A stretch of DNA of 64,000 bases, taken from contig JAUIAB010000006.1 in assembly GCA_030425505.1 (NCBI GenBank), positions 57,825 through 121,824 on the forward strand. The letters are read 5' to 3'. The DNA comes from Bacteroidia bacterium. Its GTDB lineage: Bacteria > Bacteroidota > Bacteroidia > Cytophagales > Flammeovirgaceae. This document shows, in pieces, positions 8,101-15,528 of the stretch. The notes below the pieces were generated by a model. That model worked only from the letters and a program-made list of their open reading frames with translations, had not been told where the DNA came from and did no database searches. The position numbers were made by a program, and so were the translations under genes. Each line of letters opens with the position of its first letter. The stretch's first letter is position 1.

Positions 8101-10642
8101 AGTGCTTACAGATATTAATATCGGCGGTATTCCAAGTGGTCAAGCTGCTCAAGTAAACTTGAATGGAAGAGACTTTTTCGTAGGTTTACATAAGGAAGCC
8201 TCAGATGCTAGAACGGGTGATGACTTTTTAGTAAGTGCAAATGCTCAGCCAATAAGCTTTAATGCAGATGCTAATAATTCAAATGAAGGTACTATAAGAA
8301 TTGCAGGTAGAATAACTTCAGTTGAGATTTCAGCAACAACTGGAAATGATGAAATAACGGCAGGTGCTAATCCTTCTATCATTGCAACAGGTGGTATAAA
8401 CAATGAAAATGCTAATTTCCAAGCAATAGAGCCAGAGTTCCCAGTAGCTTCAATTACAATAGATTTTGCTGGTGGTGACTTTAGCAATGAAGATGAAATA
8501 GAGTTAACATTCCAGCCATTGGATAATAACGGAGATCTAATAGGAGCACTTGGAGCAAAACAAGTTACTACAAATGATGCTAACAACGATCCGGGAATTT
8601 ATCAAAAAGTAGCGAAGAGAGTTAAGGAAGTAGCATTTGTAGACTTTGATACAGATAACGCAGACAATGATGATGATTTTGAGACAGGTACTGAGGCTGA
8701 TTCAGGGAATGGAGATGGCTTTGGCTCTCCTACTGTAGAGTTATCAGCTCCAGATCTAGAACAAGTTGTAGGTTTTGAAGTATCTACAGCTACTATGACA
8801 ATTGCTTCTAGTGGTTTGAAAGCTGTAGCGGTAGGTATTACTAATGCAGGAGTTTACTCTCATATGGTAGATGCTATTAGATTTACTTTAGCGCCAGCTG
8901 ATGCTGATGCAGGTAATGATTCTGCTACAGAAACTGTTTACCATGTATTTGATGGTGGAGCAGTGGATGGAGATGGTAACCCTGATACTGGTGATATTAG
9001 TGTTAATGCAGAGTATGCTTTTAGTAGCAATCTATCTGTATTTGATGGAGGTCTGGGTTATGTGGACGGAACTTATCCTAGAGTTTTATCAGCACCAACT
9101 GCTAGTTTTATTGATTTAAATCCACAAATAGCAGGTGAATTCAGTAGAGAAATAGATTATACTCATAATGGAGCAGCTGGCAGTTATTTTGCAACAGAAG
9201 TTGTAGAAAATGGTTCAGTCTCTGGAATTGCTCATACTCTTAGTACTATGACTATTGATGCAGATAAGAATGAAGACTATATAAGTGGCGGCTTTACGAT
9301 ATATGCAACAACAGAAATAGAAGCTGCTCAGGCTACAGTTTCTGATATTACGTCTAAGTCTATTGCTTTTGTAGAAGTAACAGATGGAGGTACTGGTTAC
9401 ACAGCAGCGCCAATGGCATACTGGGCGGAAGTTGATGCTAACAATTTTATTCCGGATGCTTGGGAAGGTAAGCCAGTAATGGGTGCTGATGTTACTGTTG
9501 AAAATGGAAGAGTTACAGGAGTAGTTATCAATGATAATAACATACCGGATGATCTTCTTAGAAATGCTAACATAGAGTTCAAAACTTATGGTGGTGATTT
9601 TGCTGACATCGATGTTAGAGCAGAAATAGCAGATCTTAGCAACTATGGTGTTGGTAGAGTTTTAGGGTTTGGTAATGACGTGAGAACAGAAATGGCTTAT
9701 CCTAGAGATCCAGCAGTTTGGTTATATGCTTATGCTTTTGATAATAACGATGACGTTGAGTCTACAGTAGGAACAGGAGCAACAGGTCTTCCAATAAGAA
9801 GTAATACTACACAACAAGTAGTTGGTGTGGATGTGGCTTCTCCAGGAACAGGTTATAACCCTGCTGATATTGATGCTTATGTAGTAGTAGTTTCTACACA
9901 ATTAGCTCCTGCTTCAGCAACAGCTGCTGTAGGAACTACAGGTGGAGTTGAAAGTGCTCTAGTAGCAGCTTCTGGAAATGACTATCTAAGAGATGTGATG
10001 ATTATATTTGAGCCAACAGGATTGCCAGAGCAAGTAGATGGTAATGATGACATGGATGAGATAGTTGATAAGTTGATGAGATTTGATGGTACTTTAGCTA
10101 CTGCTACTGGTACAGTAGTAAATGGTAAAGTAACTGAGATAGCTAATCTAGTATCTGGTAGTGGTTATACAGATGTAGAAGCAGTGCATGTACTTAATCA
10201 TGAGCAGCAATTGCAATACGATTGGGTAGCTTCTGGTAAAGAGTTAATCAGAGATGGTAACAATAATATAACTTACCCAGTTGTTAGAACAGCAGCAGTA
10301 ACAGGTGTAGAAGAGAATGGCGGGTTGAAGGCAGTAGTTGTTACTGATCCTGGTTATGGATACGTGAACATACCAGTAGTTACAGTTACTGGTTCTGGTA
10401 CAGGAGCTACAGCAGAGGTACAAGCTTCAGGTTTCGATGCTGTAGAAGGTAAGGTGCTTGCTGTAGCAGTTACAAATGCTGGTACTGGTTATACTCAATC
10501 TAACTTCCCATCAGCAGCTAGAGGTTCTAGTGTAGTTGATATGTTAGGTAATGATGGAGACTGGGATATCCGAGTGTTAGGTGGAAGTGTGAGAGTACTT
10601 GATGTACACTACGGTGTTGGTGTAAGAACAAGAGTTAACTAA
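5192..10642 (+). CDS. Giant surface lipoprotein with degenerate G-x-GYT repeats
   Basis: About 1,816 residues. The start is chosen at the ATG at 5192 because it puts a normal lipoprotein signal first (basic MKQKFKRMIRMR, hydrophobic core, lipobox LNSC with Cys30); an in-frame ATG at 5165 adds nine residues. The lipobox cysteine is the only cysteine I can find in the whole protein. After an alpha-helical stretch comes a carboxypeptidase-regulatory-like fold (GSVAGAVVTVVQG to DGFTPVDYIVTF), then a very long Asp/Asn/Gly/Ala-rich beta-type region with scattered imperfect repeats of the form xVxVxxGGxGYTxAPxVxxxG near residues 351, 386, 521, 608, 660, 711, 1393, 1545, 1653, 1715 and 1758. No enzyme motif or T9SS sorting tail is visible. 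It probably forms an elongated outer-surface or adhesin-like structure; function is unknown. Base composition looks richer in G and C than the neighbouring intergenic DNA. Confidence 0.85.
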   Translation: MKQKFKRMIRMRFSFVTMFVLGAILVLNSCKDEFSDEDFLKQKLAAEQAAMDEARRNDSLKAIGRLIDYTVNVVYGNTSSFGNQRVVGSVAGAVVTVVQGDRVESRTSDESGLVTFSSLRRGGASVNIRLDGFTPVDYIVTFVAQNDNNADGANAPAQWYASNNIPIFEIPVAGGDPEKFATVSGQLTADIDLTDSDIEPVSGVRVSASMDITNGFVANFNRGNDDFGQITSISYGAATFGASSAADGMYEFMVPAFASGQGLPYNVYFDDFAADQTYFADALGGDASLERVTVRATFSASHTDAQVGNANANFPNNNGLRGDLQVAITPALAGGNGAVVAPVLSNNAGMVTSVTVSSGGSYTHAPTVMIGGNAVVSAGFDAATGEVTEVNVVSGGSGYTSAPAVSFRGMREIFVGGAANADQEDAIKTKLGYNENYDKITFVDANNDPVEFVNANGGVVDKLHLELNGQNIDEQVGNASVTVPGPFTQVPAVEVSGGNPTTAAVIGTTLNADGSVSFTIDNGGAEYEDAPSITVSDPIEEAATAKVSRIGRSTASIDEIAIDDDAYGMYTQAPVATLTEMGTEAAVLETTAGEHPEENDYYQVDRVLVVSGGAGYPANTGVEFEDDVETRASLQAVFTENPQFASATIATAIDPADQGSGYTEALTVSAEYLQREDWENGDAWVDASAGVYEMGQFNVMMEGTPLTDGGLVITSSGLGYTRVPSATITDGATTTEALVWGRDGNFADDQSAIGSYVRGVLGGEPNNTPILDFTLSNNGPIHSFMIDKSVRGVTYKADEDLDRIRVIATSVNNANPSEAQFAFEGTAVLSNEAADGRLGDNLVVQVEEGGAYFAQPASVTLQNIEGSIGELNMEFDILGTFTINFDQDAEFNNPPGDQGNDNELDDAGDDFFMSIQPNAGNGNNRAVLEVSRNNDGTFDRLSVVSENRGEGFTAEDIVALREALDQGFERVLTDINIGGIPSGQAAQVNLNGRDFFVGLHKEASDARTGDDFLVSANAQPISFNADANNSNEGTIRIAGRITSVEISATTGNDEITAGANPSIIATGGINNENANFQAIEPEFPVASITIDFAGGDFSNEDEIELTFQPLDNNGDLIGALGAKQVTTNDANNDPGIYQKVAKRVKEVAFVDFDTDNADNDDDFETGTEADSGNGDGFGSPTVELSAPDLEQVVGFEVSTATMTIASSGLKAVAVGITNAGVYSHMVDAIRFTLAPADADAGNDSATETVYHVFDGGAVDGDGNPDTGDISVNAEYAFSSNLSVFDGGLGYVDGTYPRVLSAPTASFIDLNPQIAGEFSREIDYTHNGAAGSYFATEVVENGSVSGIAHTLSTMTIDADKNEDYISGGFTIYATTEIEAAQATVSDITSKSIAFVEVTDGGTGYTAAPMAYWAEVDANNFIPDAWEGKPVMGADVTVENGRVTGVVINDNNIPDDLLRNANIEFKTYGGDFADIDVRAEIADLSNYGVGRVLGFGNDVRTEMAYPRDPAVWLYAYAFDNNDDVESTVGTGATGLPIRSNTTQQVVGVDVASPGTGYNPADIDAYVVVVSTQLAPASATAAVGTTGGVESALVAASGNDYLRDVMIIFEPTGLPEQVDGNDDMDEIVDKLMRFDGTLATATGTVVNGKVTEIANLVSGSGYTDVEAVHVLNHEQQLQYDWVASGKELIRDGNNNITYPVVRTAAVTGVEENGGLKAVVVTDPGYGYVNIPVVTVTGSGTGATAEVQASGFDAVEGKVLAVAVTNAGTGYTQSNFPSAARGSSVVDMLGNDGDWDIRVLGGSVRVLDVHYGVGVRTRVN
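6235..10510 (+). repeat. Dispersed degenerate protein repeats (GGSGYT type) in the giant lipoprotein
   Basis: Imperfect coding repeats, each centred on a G-x-GYT turn after a short hydrophobic strand. Examples are VSSGGSYTHAP (near 6260), VSGGSGYTSAP (near 6370), VSGGAGYPANT (near 7020), TSSGLGYTRVP (near 7335), TDGGTGYTAAP (near 9385), VASPGTGYNPA (near 9835), LVSGSGYTDVE (near 10150), VTDPGYGYVNIP (near 10340) and VTNAGTGYTQS (near 10470). They cluster at both ends, with a long central part (roughly 7500-9350) where the motif is weak. Similar turns occur in phage tail and bacterial surface proteins. Confidence 0.75.
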
Positions 10643-10695
10643 GAACTAGTTAATAAAGTAATTAGAGAGATAGCATAATATCTTCTCTAAAACTG

Positions 10696-10731
10696 AAAAG
10701 AGCTGCCCTAAGGGGTAGCTCTTTTTTTTTT
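10696..10731 (+). terminator. Strong Rho-independent terminator of the giant lipoprotein gene
   Basis: AAAAGAGCT-GCCC and GGGT-AGCTCTTTT pair over 13 bp (one G-T) around the loop TAAG, and the hairpin runs into ten T's. It lies 53 bp after the stop codon. Confidence 0.93.
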
Positions 10732-10747
10732 GCATATGGCACGTCTC

Positions 10748-10780
10748 AAACCTAACAGGTTTTAAAAACCTGTTAGGTTT
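10748..10780. repeat. Perfect 16-bp inverted repeat (CCTAACAGG palindrome)
   Basis: AAACCTAACAGGTTTT and its exact reverse complement are separated by one base. It sits just past the terminator and belongs to no gene. Palindromes built on CCTGTTAGG/CCTAACAGG recur in intergenic DNA of Bacteroidota, so this is probably one copy of a dispersed repeat. Confidence 0.75.
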
Positions 10781-10907
10781 TTTGAAACAGCACTCGTTTG
10801 CGACGAGCGCTTACGATAAAAGTGGCTGAGACGAATATTCAGTAGGGTGAATGATCATAATCAAGGGAAGAAGATTGGACATTCCTGAGTTTTTGGTATA
10901 CTTCAAA

Positions 10908-11012
10908 GGGCGCGTTTCAAACACGTTCTTTTATTGATATAATAGTGTTAATATTCCTTTCAGGATTAATATTGCTTTAAAAATCAAACTATATTCTAAT
11001 AAACAGGCTTTT
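10908..11012. repeat. Degenerate direct repeat, copy A
   Basis: Copy A contains ACGTTCTTTTATTGATATA, then ATATTCCTTTCAGGATT, then ATTCTAATAAACAG. The same three blocks recur in the same order at 11098-11256 with small changes and an insertion of about 50 bp. No coding frame runs through it. Confidence 0.6.
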
Positions 11013-11026
11013 TTATAAAAAGAGCT

Positions 11027-11066
11027 TGTCATCCTGAGCTTCTATTAAGGATCTAAAAGATTACGG
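11027..11066. repeat. Remnant of a GTCATCCTGAGC...GGATCT dispersed repeat
   Basis: GTCATCCTGAGC followed by AAGGATCT a few bases on matches the form of short dispersed repeats often seen between genes in many bacterial genomes. Only one copy is seen in this window. Confidence 0.45.
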
Positions 11067-11097
11067 TAATTACAGTTAAATTATGGTTGAACTTATA

Positions 11098-11256
11098 GAG
11101 AGCGTTTTTTAACGCGTTCTTTTATAGATATAGTATAGTTGTATCAATATTTCTTTCAGAGTTTAGATTGATTTATTAGTATAAGTCTGTATCTATGATA
11201 GATTTTTGAATATATTACTTTGAAAACAAAGCTACATTCTAATAAATAGTTTACTT
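11098..11256. repeat. Degenerate direct repeat, copy B
   Basis: The partner of copy A: GCGTTCTTTTATAGATATA, ATATTTCTTTCAGAGTT and ATTCTAATAAATAG in the same order and orientation, with extra DNA between the second and third blocks. It points to an old tandem duplication of non-coding DNA. Confidence 0.6.
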
Positions 11257-11356
11257 TTAGAGAAAACATATAGGCTTCATTCTATTAGCCTGAGTTTGAT
11301 TTTAATAATAATTCAAATGTGTTTAAATGCTGTTTTTGAACAATATTTTATGTAAA

Positions 11357-11423
11357 GAACGTCATAGCGGACTTGATCCGCTATCTTCAAGATCCTGGAT
11401 CGAGTCCAGGATGACATTCTTTA
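11357..11423. repeat. Bipartite palindromic repeat (GGACTTGATCC / GGATCGAGTCC)
   Basis: The ends GAACGTCAT and ATGACATTC are near-inverse. Inside are two small hairpins, GCGGA-cttga-TCCGC and CTGGA-tcgag-TCCAG, that are also near-inverse copies of each other. This resembles the dispersed intergenic repeat with GGACTTGATCC cores found in many bacteria. It lies about 80 bp upstream of the next gene. Confidence 0.65.
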
Positions 11424-11501
11424 TCAAAAAGACATATATTGTAGTGAGATGCTAATTATTAATTAAACTTAGATTATTAGACTTTTACTTTTTAACAAAA
11501 G

Positions 11502-12587
11502 ATGCGAAACAGAATAATAATATATAGCGTATTAGGAATAAGTGCTTTTTTGGGACTAGCATGGCTACTCTCGGATATTTTTGCTTATATCATTATTTCT
11601 CTGGTAATAGCATCTATCTTAAAAGGACCAACAAGTTACTTAAGCCAAATCCAGTTTTTTGGAATAAAACTACCAAAGACATTAGCAATAATTATTTCAT
11701 TTTGTATCCTCTTTTCTTTTGCTACGCTCTTTGTTTATCTTTTTGTTCCTTTAATAACTAATCAGATAAAGGTATTGGCAAGTATAGATTATGAGCATTA
11801 TATTGAAAAGGCTATAGTGCCAATCGAGTATATAGAAAATTTAATTATCGAAAACGATATATTTAAACAGGAAAAAGGCTTTTTAATAGATAGTTTGAAG
11901 GATAGCTTAATGGGTGCGGTTAATCCCTCTAAGGTATCTAAATTTATAAATGGCTTGCTTTCCTTTACAGGAAATTTTTTTATAGGACTTTTAGCTGTTC
12001 TCTTTATTTCTTTCTTTTTTCTATATGAAAAAGGCTTAATTCGTAAATATTTCATTTCTTCTATTCCCAACAAATATTTTGAGGTTTCAATAGCAGCCTG
12101 GACTAAAACAGAGAAGTTATTATCTAATTATCTCTTAGGTCTTCTTATTCAGATGACAGTAGTGTTTACTATTGTTGCTACGGGTTTGCTAATCGTAGGA
12201 GTAGACTATGCTGTCACAATAGCTCTTTTTGCGGCAGTAGCAAACTTAGTTCCTTTTTTAGGACCTGTGATAGGAGCTACTTTTGGTCTTTTCGTAGGTC
12301 TGGCTTCTCCTGAGCTGGTTTTCTGGCAAGACTATGTCATAATGATGATTAAGATTGCAGCAGTTTTTGGTGTGGTACAAGTAACAGATAATGCGTTTAT
12401 TCAGCCGATAATTTTTTCTAAAAGTGTAAAAGCGCACCCACTAGTTATATTTTTAATTGTCTTTGTTGGAGGCAGCCTTATGGGGCCAATAGGGATGATT
12501 TTGGCTATTCCAACTTTCACTATAGTCAAAGTAGCGTTTGATGAGTTTTATAGGGGCTTTAAGAAGTACCAGGTATTTAGGAGTTAG
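11502..12587 (+). CDS. AI-2E family (PerM-like) membrane transporter
   Basis: A 361-residue inner-membrane protein with about seven to eight hydrophobic segments. Family signatures are visible in the last third: NLVPFLGPVIGATFGLFVGL, QPIIFSKSVKAHPLVIFL and GGSLMGPIGMILAIPTF. Members were named after the proposed autoinducer-2 exporter TqsA, but many are Na+/H+ antiporters or exporters of unknown substrate. The ATG start gives the usual short basic N-terminus (MRNRIIIYSVLGI). The gene is alone, after the repeat-rich stretch and before the GIN lipoprotein gene. Family is firm, substrate unknown. Confidence 0.92.
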   Translation: MRNRIIIYSVLGISAFLGLAWLLSDIFAYIIISLVIASILKGPTSYLSQIQFFGIKLPKTLAIIISFCILFSFATLFVYLFVPLITNQIKVLASIDYEHYIEKAIVPIEYIENLIIENDIFKQEKGFLIDSLKDSLMGAVNPSKVSKFINGLLSFTGNFFIGLLAVLFISFFFLYEKGLIRKYFISSIPNKYFEVSIAAWTKTEKLLSNYLLGLLIQMTVVFTIVATGLLIVGVDYAVTIALFAAVANLVPFLGPVIGATFGLFVGLASPELVFWQDYVIMMIKIAAVFGVVQVTDNAFIQPIIFSKSVKAHPLVIFLIVFVGGSLMGPIGMILAIPTFTIVKVAFDEFYRGFKKYQVFRS

Positions 12588-12680
12588 AAAAACTAAAATT
12601 AGCTAATGGGTTAATATGCTAATGTGCAAATAAGGTATGCTTTTAACTTGTCTAACTCTACATCTAAATATCACTAAGCA

Positions 12681-12703
12681 TTACATTTAATGGTATAATG
12701 TAA
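12681..12703. repeat. Short inverted repeat upstream of the GIN lipoprotein gene
   Basis: TTACATT and AATGTAA form exact 7-bp arms around a 9-base spacer, about 140 bp before the gene start. The size fits a regulator site, but nothing in the sequence names the regulator. Confidence 0.3.
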
Positions 12704-12845
12704 CACTAACTAGAAGTGGCTAAAGCATATTAGCTAAAGTTTATACTATTTCTCCATTGAGACACGTTTTTAAGAAAAGAGAGATTCTTTTTGACATTTG
12801 AGAGAGTTCAGGTGTCATAGGATTAGAACTAAAAATTTATTAAAT

Positions 12846-13520
12846 ATGAAAAGTGTCCGATTAATTTATTCTATTTTTTTTCTCATTCCCCTTTTATTTA
12901 CGAGTTGCTACTTTGATTTTGATGACAACGATGATGTAGGTTTTGTTGGGGGTTCTATTATTAGTGAGAAGAGGTATATGCCTTCTTTTGAGTTGATTGA
13001 CCAAAATAGTGCCGCCAATATAACTATTGTTCAGTCGCAGAATTATATGGTGGAGATTATTGCTCCAAGAAGTGCGTTGCCTTTTATCGAAACAGAAGTT
13101 TTTAATAATCGGTTGATTATCTCTTCTTCTAGAGTTTTTCAGCCTCGTAAGCCAGTTGAAATTATCGTGTATGCACCTGTTCTTAGTGAGATAGAGCTTT
13201 CTGGAGTGGGTAATGCGTATTTGGATGAGTATTATTCTGATTTTCCACTAAAACTCTCATTACTTGGGGTTGGGAATGTAGAGCTTTCTGGCAGGTTAGA
13301 TCAGTTAATTATACATCATTCAGGAGCAGGTAACTTGAATGCTTATGATATGCTAGTAGAAAACTGCGATGTTTATCTTGATGGGGTGGGGAATATTGAA
13401 GTTTTTGTTAGAGAATATCTTTATGCAGATATTACGGGAGCAGGTAATATTTATTTTAGAGGTAGACCATTTACAGAACACATTATTACAGGACTTGGTA
13501 GACTAATAGATGATAATTGA
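12846..13520 (+). CDS. GIN-domain (DUF2807) lipoprotein, putative surface adhesin
   Basis: The start is set at the ATG at 12846 because it opens directly onto a lipoprotein signal (MKSVRLIYSIFFLIPLLFTSC, Cys21); the frame also extends to an ATG at 12798 that would give an odd arginine-rich extension. The mature protein of about 200 residues has an Asp-rich linker (DFDDNDDVG) and then the right-handed beta-helix GIN/DUF2807 domain, marked by four evenly spaced turns: SGVGNAYL, LGVGNVEL, SGAGNLNA and DGVGNIEV/TGAGNIYF. This family is common on Bacteroidota surfaces; its function is unproven. A related domain ends the PspC protein at 30757-33078. Confidence 0.9.
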   Translation: MKSVRLIYSIFFLIPLLFTSCYFDFDDNDDVGFVGGSIISEKRYMPSFELIDQNSAANITIVQSQNYMVEIIAPRSALPFIETEVFNNRLIISSSRVFQPRKPVEIIVYAPVLSEIELSGVGNAYLDEYYSDFPLKLSLLGVGNVELSGRLDQLIIHHSGAGNLNAYDMLVENCDVYLDGVGNIEVFVREYLYADITGAGNIYFRGRPFTEHIITGLGRLIDDN

Positions 13521-13612
13521 TGGGCGAGTTGGCGAATGTGATAATGTGCTAGTATGATAATGAGGTATGATACATCTACACTTTAGTCTTATTCCTTTCA
13601 TATCCAAAAACT

Positions 13613-13634
13613 AGAGAGTCTTTCTCTTTTTTAG
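13613..13634 (+). terminator. Weak terminator-like hairpin
   Basis: AGAGA-gtctt-TCTCT, a 5-bp stem followed by T's, lies about 90 bp after the GIN gene. The stem is short, so this is tentative. Confidence 0.3.
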
Positions 13635-13722
13635 AGAGGGAAATAAGTTAAGCCATATCACCATATTATTTTTTGGAGTATAACTTGATAAGTAATTCTA
13701 AATTAATTTTTTGTAAAAGGTA

Positions 13723-13753
13723 TTTGATGTTAAATAAAATACCTCTACTTTTG
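13723..13753 (+). promoter_or_regulatory. Bacteroidota-type promoter of the tRNA-tuf cluster
   Basis: TTTG (13723-13726), 19 bp, then TACTTTTG (13746-13753) is an exact match to the -33/-7 consensus TTTG-N17-23-TAnnTTTG used by the primary sigma factor of this phylum. Transcription would start about ten bases before tRNA-Tyr. Confidence 0.8.
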
Positions 13754-13777
13754 CACGTCTAGTTTGATTGTATGTCA

Positions 13778-13859
13778 GGGGAGATACCGAAGCGGTCAAA
13801 CGGGGCAGACTGTAAATCTGTTGGCTCAGCCTTCGTAGGTTCGAATCCTGCTCTCCCCA
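13778..13859 (+). tRNA. tRNA-Tyr (GTA)
   Basis: The acceptor stem is GGGGAGA/TCTCCCC and the anticodon GTA is at 13812-13814 in the loop CTGTAAA. A long variable arm (class II) and GGTTCGAATCC T arm are present. The 3' CCA is not encoded. Confidence 0.95.
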
Positions 13860-13903
13860 CACATTATTTGTGCATACAATTTTTGACTTGTTGGATTATA
13901 TAA

Positions 13904-13976
13904 GCGGGAGTAGCTCAGTTGGTAGAGCGGCAGCCTTCCAAGCTGCAGGTCGCGGGTTCGAGCCTCGTCTCCCGCT
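13904..13976 (+). tRNA. tRNA-Gly (TCC)
   Basis: The acceptor stem is GCGGGAG/CTCCCGC, the D arm has AGCTCAGTTGGTAGAGC, the anticodon TCC is at 13937-13939, and the T arm contains GGGTTCGAGCC. The 3' CCA is not encoded. It lies 44 bp after tRNA-Tyr. Confidence 0.95.
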
Positions 13977-13985
13977 CTATTGTAA

Positions 13986-14057
13986 GCCGATGTAGCTCAG
14001 GGGTAGAGCGTTTCCTTGGTAAGGAAGAGGTCACGGGTTCAATTCCCGTCATTGGCT
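13986..14057 (+). tRNA. tRNA-Thr (GGT)
   Basis: The acceptor stem is GCCGATG/CATTGGC (one G-T pair), the anticodon GGT is at 14018-14020 in the loop TTGGTAA, and the T arm contains GGGTTCAATTCCC. It lies 9 bp after tRNA-Gly and 54 bp before tuf, so all three tRNAs and tuf are likely co-transcribed. Confidence 0.95.
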
Positions 14058-14111
14058 CGCAAAGAAGAGTAGAGTTTTTATTTGTTTTGGATTAATATAT
14101 TTTTTTTAAAA

Positions 14112-15293
14112 ATGGCTAAGGAAACCTTTGATCGTTCTAAACCACACCTAAATATAGGTACAATAGGTCACGTAGACCACGGTAAAACAACTTTAACAGC
14201 TGCAATTACAAAAGTATTAGCAGATGCTGGATTATCAGATGCAAGAAGTTTTGATTCTATAGATAACGCTCCTGAAGAAAAAGAAAGGGGTATTACTATC
14301 AATACTTCGCATGTTGAGTATCAGACAGCAGGTAGACACTATGCTCACGTAGACTGTCCAGGTCACGCTGACTATGTTAAAAACATGGTAACTGGTGCTG
14401 CCCAGATGGATGGAGCTATTCTTGTAGTTGCTGCAACGGATGGGCCTATGCCACAAACTAAAGAGCATATTCTTTTAGCAAGACAAGTTGGTGTACCTAA
14501 TATTGTTGTGTTTTTGAATAAAGCGGATATGGTGGATGATGAAGAGTTGATGGAGCTTGTTGAAATGGAAGTTACAGAGGAGCTAGAAAAGAGAGGATAT
14601 GAAAACTGTGCTATTGTTAAAGGTTCTGCATTAGGAGCTTTAAATGGCGAAGGTAAATGGGTTGATTCTGTAATGAACCTTATGAATGCTGTTGATGAGA
14701 ACATTCCAATTCCTGAGCGTGTAACAGATAAGCCTTTCTTAATGCCTGTAGAAGATGTTTTCTCTATTACTGGTAGAGGTACTGTTGCAACGGGTAGAAT
14801 TGAAAGAGGAGTTATTAACTCTGGAGATGGAGTAGATATTATAGGTATGGGTGCAGAAGGTTTGAAGTCTACAGTTACTGGGGTTGAGATGTTTAGAAAG
14901 ATTTTGGATAGGGGAGAAGCTGGGGATAATGTAGGTCTTCTTTTAAGGGGTATCGATAAAGAGCAAATAAAGAGAGGTATGGTAATTTGTGCTCCTGGCA
15001 CTGTTAAAACGCATACTAAGTTTGAAGCTGAGGTTTACGTTTTATCAAAAGAAGAAGGCGGAAGACATACTCCTTTCTTTAAAGGATATAATCCTCAATT
15101 CTATTTGAGAACTACAGATGTTACTGGTACTATATCTCTTCCTGAAAATGTTGAGATGGTTATGCCAGGTGATAATATTACTATTACAGTTGATCTGCAA
15201 AAGGAAGTTGCAATGGAGCAAGGGTTACGTTTTGCTATCAGAGAAGGTGGTAGAACTGTTGGTGCAGGTCAGGTAACTAAAATTATAGAGTAG
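14112..15293 (+). CDS. tuf: Elongation factor Tu
   Basis: A 393-residue GTPase that delivers aminoacyl-tRNA to the ribosome. The start is the ATG at 14112 ([16 protein letters not shown], the standard EF-Tu N-terminus), not the in-frame ATG at 14082. All GTP motifs are visible: [16 protein letters not shown] and NKADM. Domain II ([13 protein letters not shown]) and domain III (ending [10 protein letters not shown]) are complete. It follows tRNA-Tyr, -Gly and -Thr, the order common in bacteria. In many Bacteroidota this cluster continues to tRNA-Trp, secE, nusG and ribosomal protein genes, but here a terminator and the convergent gcvP follow. Confidence 0.98.
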   Translation: MAKETFDRSKPHLNIGTIGHVDHGKTTLTAAITKVLADAGLSDARSFDSIDNAPEEKERGITINTSHVEYQTAGRHYAHVDCPGHADYVKNMVTGAAQMDGAILVVAATDGPMPQTKEHILLARQVGVPNIVVFLNKADMVDDEELMELVEMEVTEELEKRGYENCAIVKGSALGALNGEGKWVDSVMNLMNAVDENIPIPERVTDKPFLMPVEDVFSITGRGTVATGRIERGVINSGDGVDIIGMGAEGLKSTVTGVEMFRKILDRGEAGDNVGLLLRGIDKEQIKRGMVICAPGTVKTHTKFEAEVYVLSKEEGGRHTPFFKGYNPQFYLRTTDVTGTISLPENVEMVMPGDNITITVDLQKEVAMEQGLRFAIREGGRTVGAGQVTKIIE

Positions 15294-15317
15294 TTAAATT
15301 CTCTTTATACTACAATT

Positions 15318-15345
15318 AAAAAAGGAGCTTTATGCTCCTTTTTTT
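15318..15345 (+). terminator. Rho-independent terminator of tuf
   Basis: AAAAAAGGAGC and GCTCCTTTTTT pair over 11 bp around the loop TTTAT and end in a T run. It begins 25 bp after the tuf stop. Confidence 0.93.
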
Positions 15346-15528
15346 GTTTAAGAGAAATTTTTTCTTTTCATCGTATTCAATTTAAATTATTGTAAGAGAC
15401 CGTCATTGCAGACTTCTTTGCAACTTTTTAACTCCCAAATTAAAGGATAACACGCTTTTATTGAAAAAAGTCTTAAAAGAAAAAATGCATATTATAACAA
15501 TAGAGCAGGTTCTTAAGTCGTTCTTTTT

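Noticed and set aside
8901..9119. 72-codon plus-strand frame inside the giant lipoprotein gene
   Set aside because: A shifted-frame shadow with Met/Leu-rich composition; the real gene uses the other frame.
5192..10642. Whether the G-x-GYT protein is a phage tail gene
   Set aside because: It has a lipoprotein signal and no phage genes lie around it.
10643..11501. CRISPR array in the repeat-rich gap
   Set aside because: The repeats are two diverged copies of unequal spacing and unrelated palindromes; no regular repeat-spacer pattern and no cas genes.
14372..15001. 209-codon leftward frame across tuf
   Set aside because: Antisense shadow of a highly conserved gene; no independent evidence.
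15400..15440. GTCATTGCAGACTT string after the tuf terminator, like a dispersed-repeat end
   Set aside because: Too short and without the matching second half.
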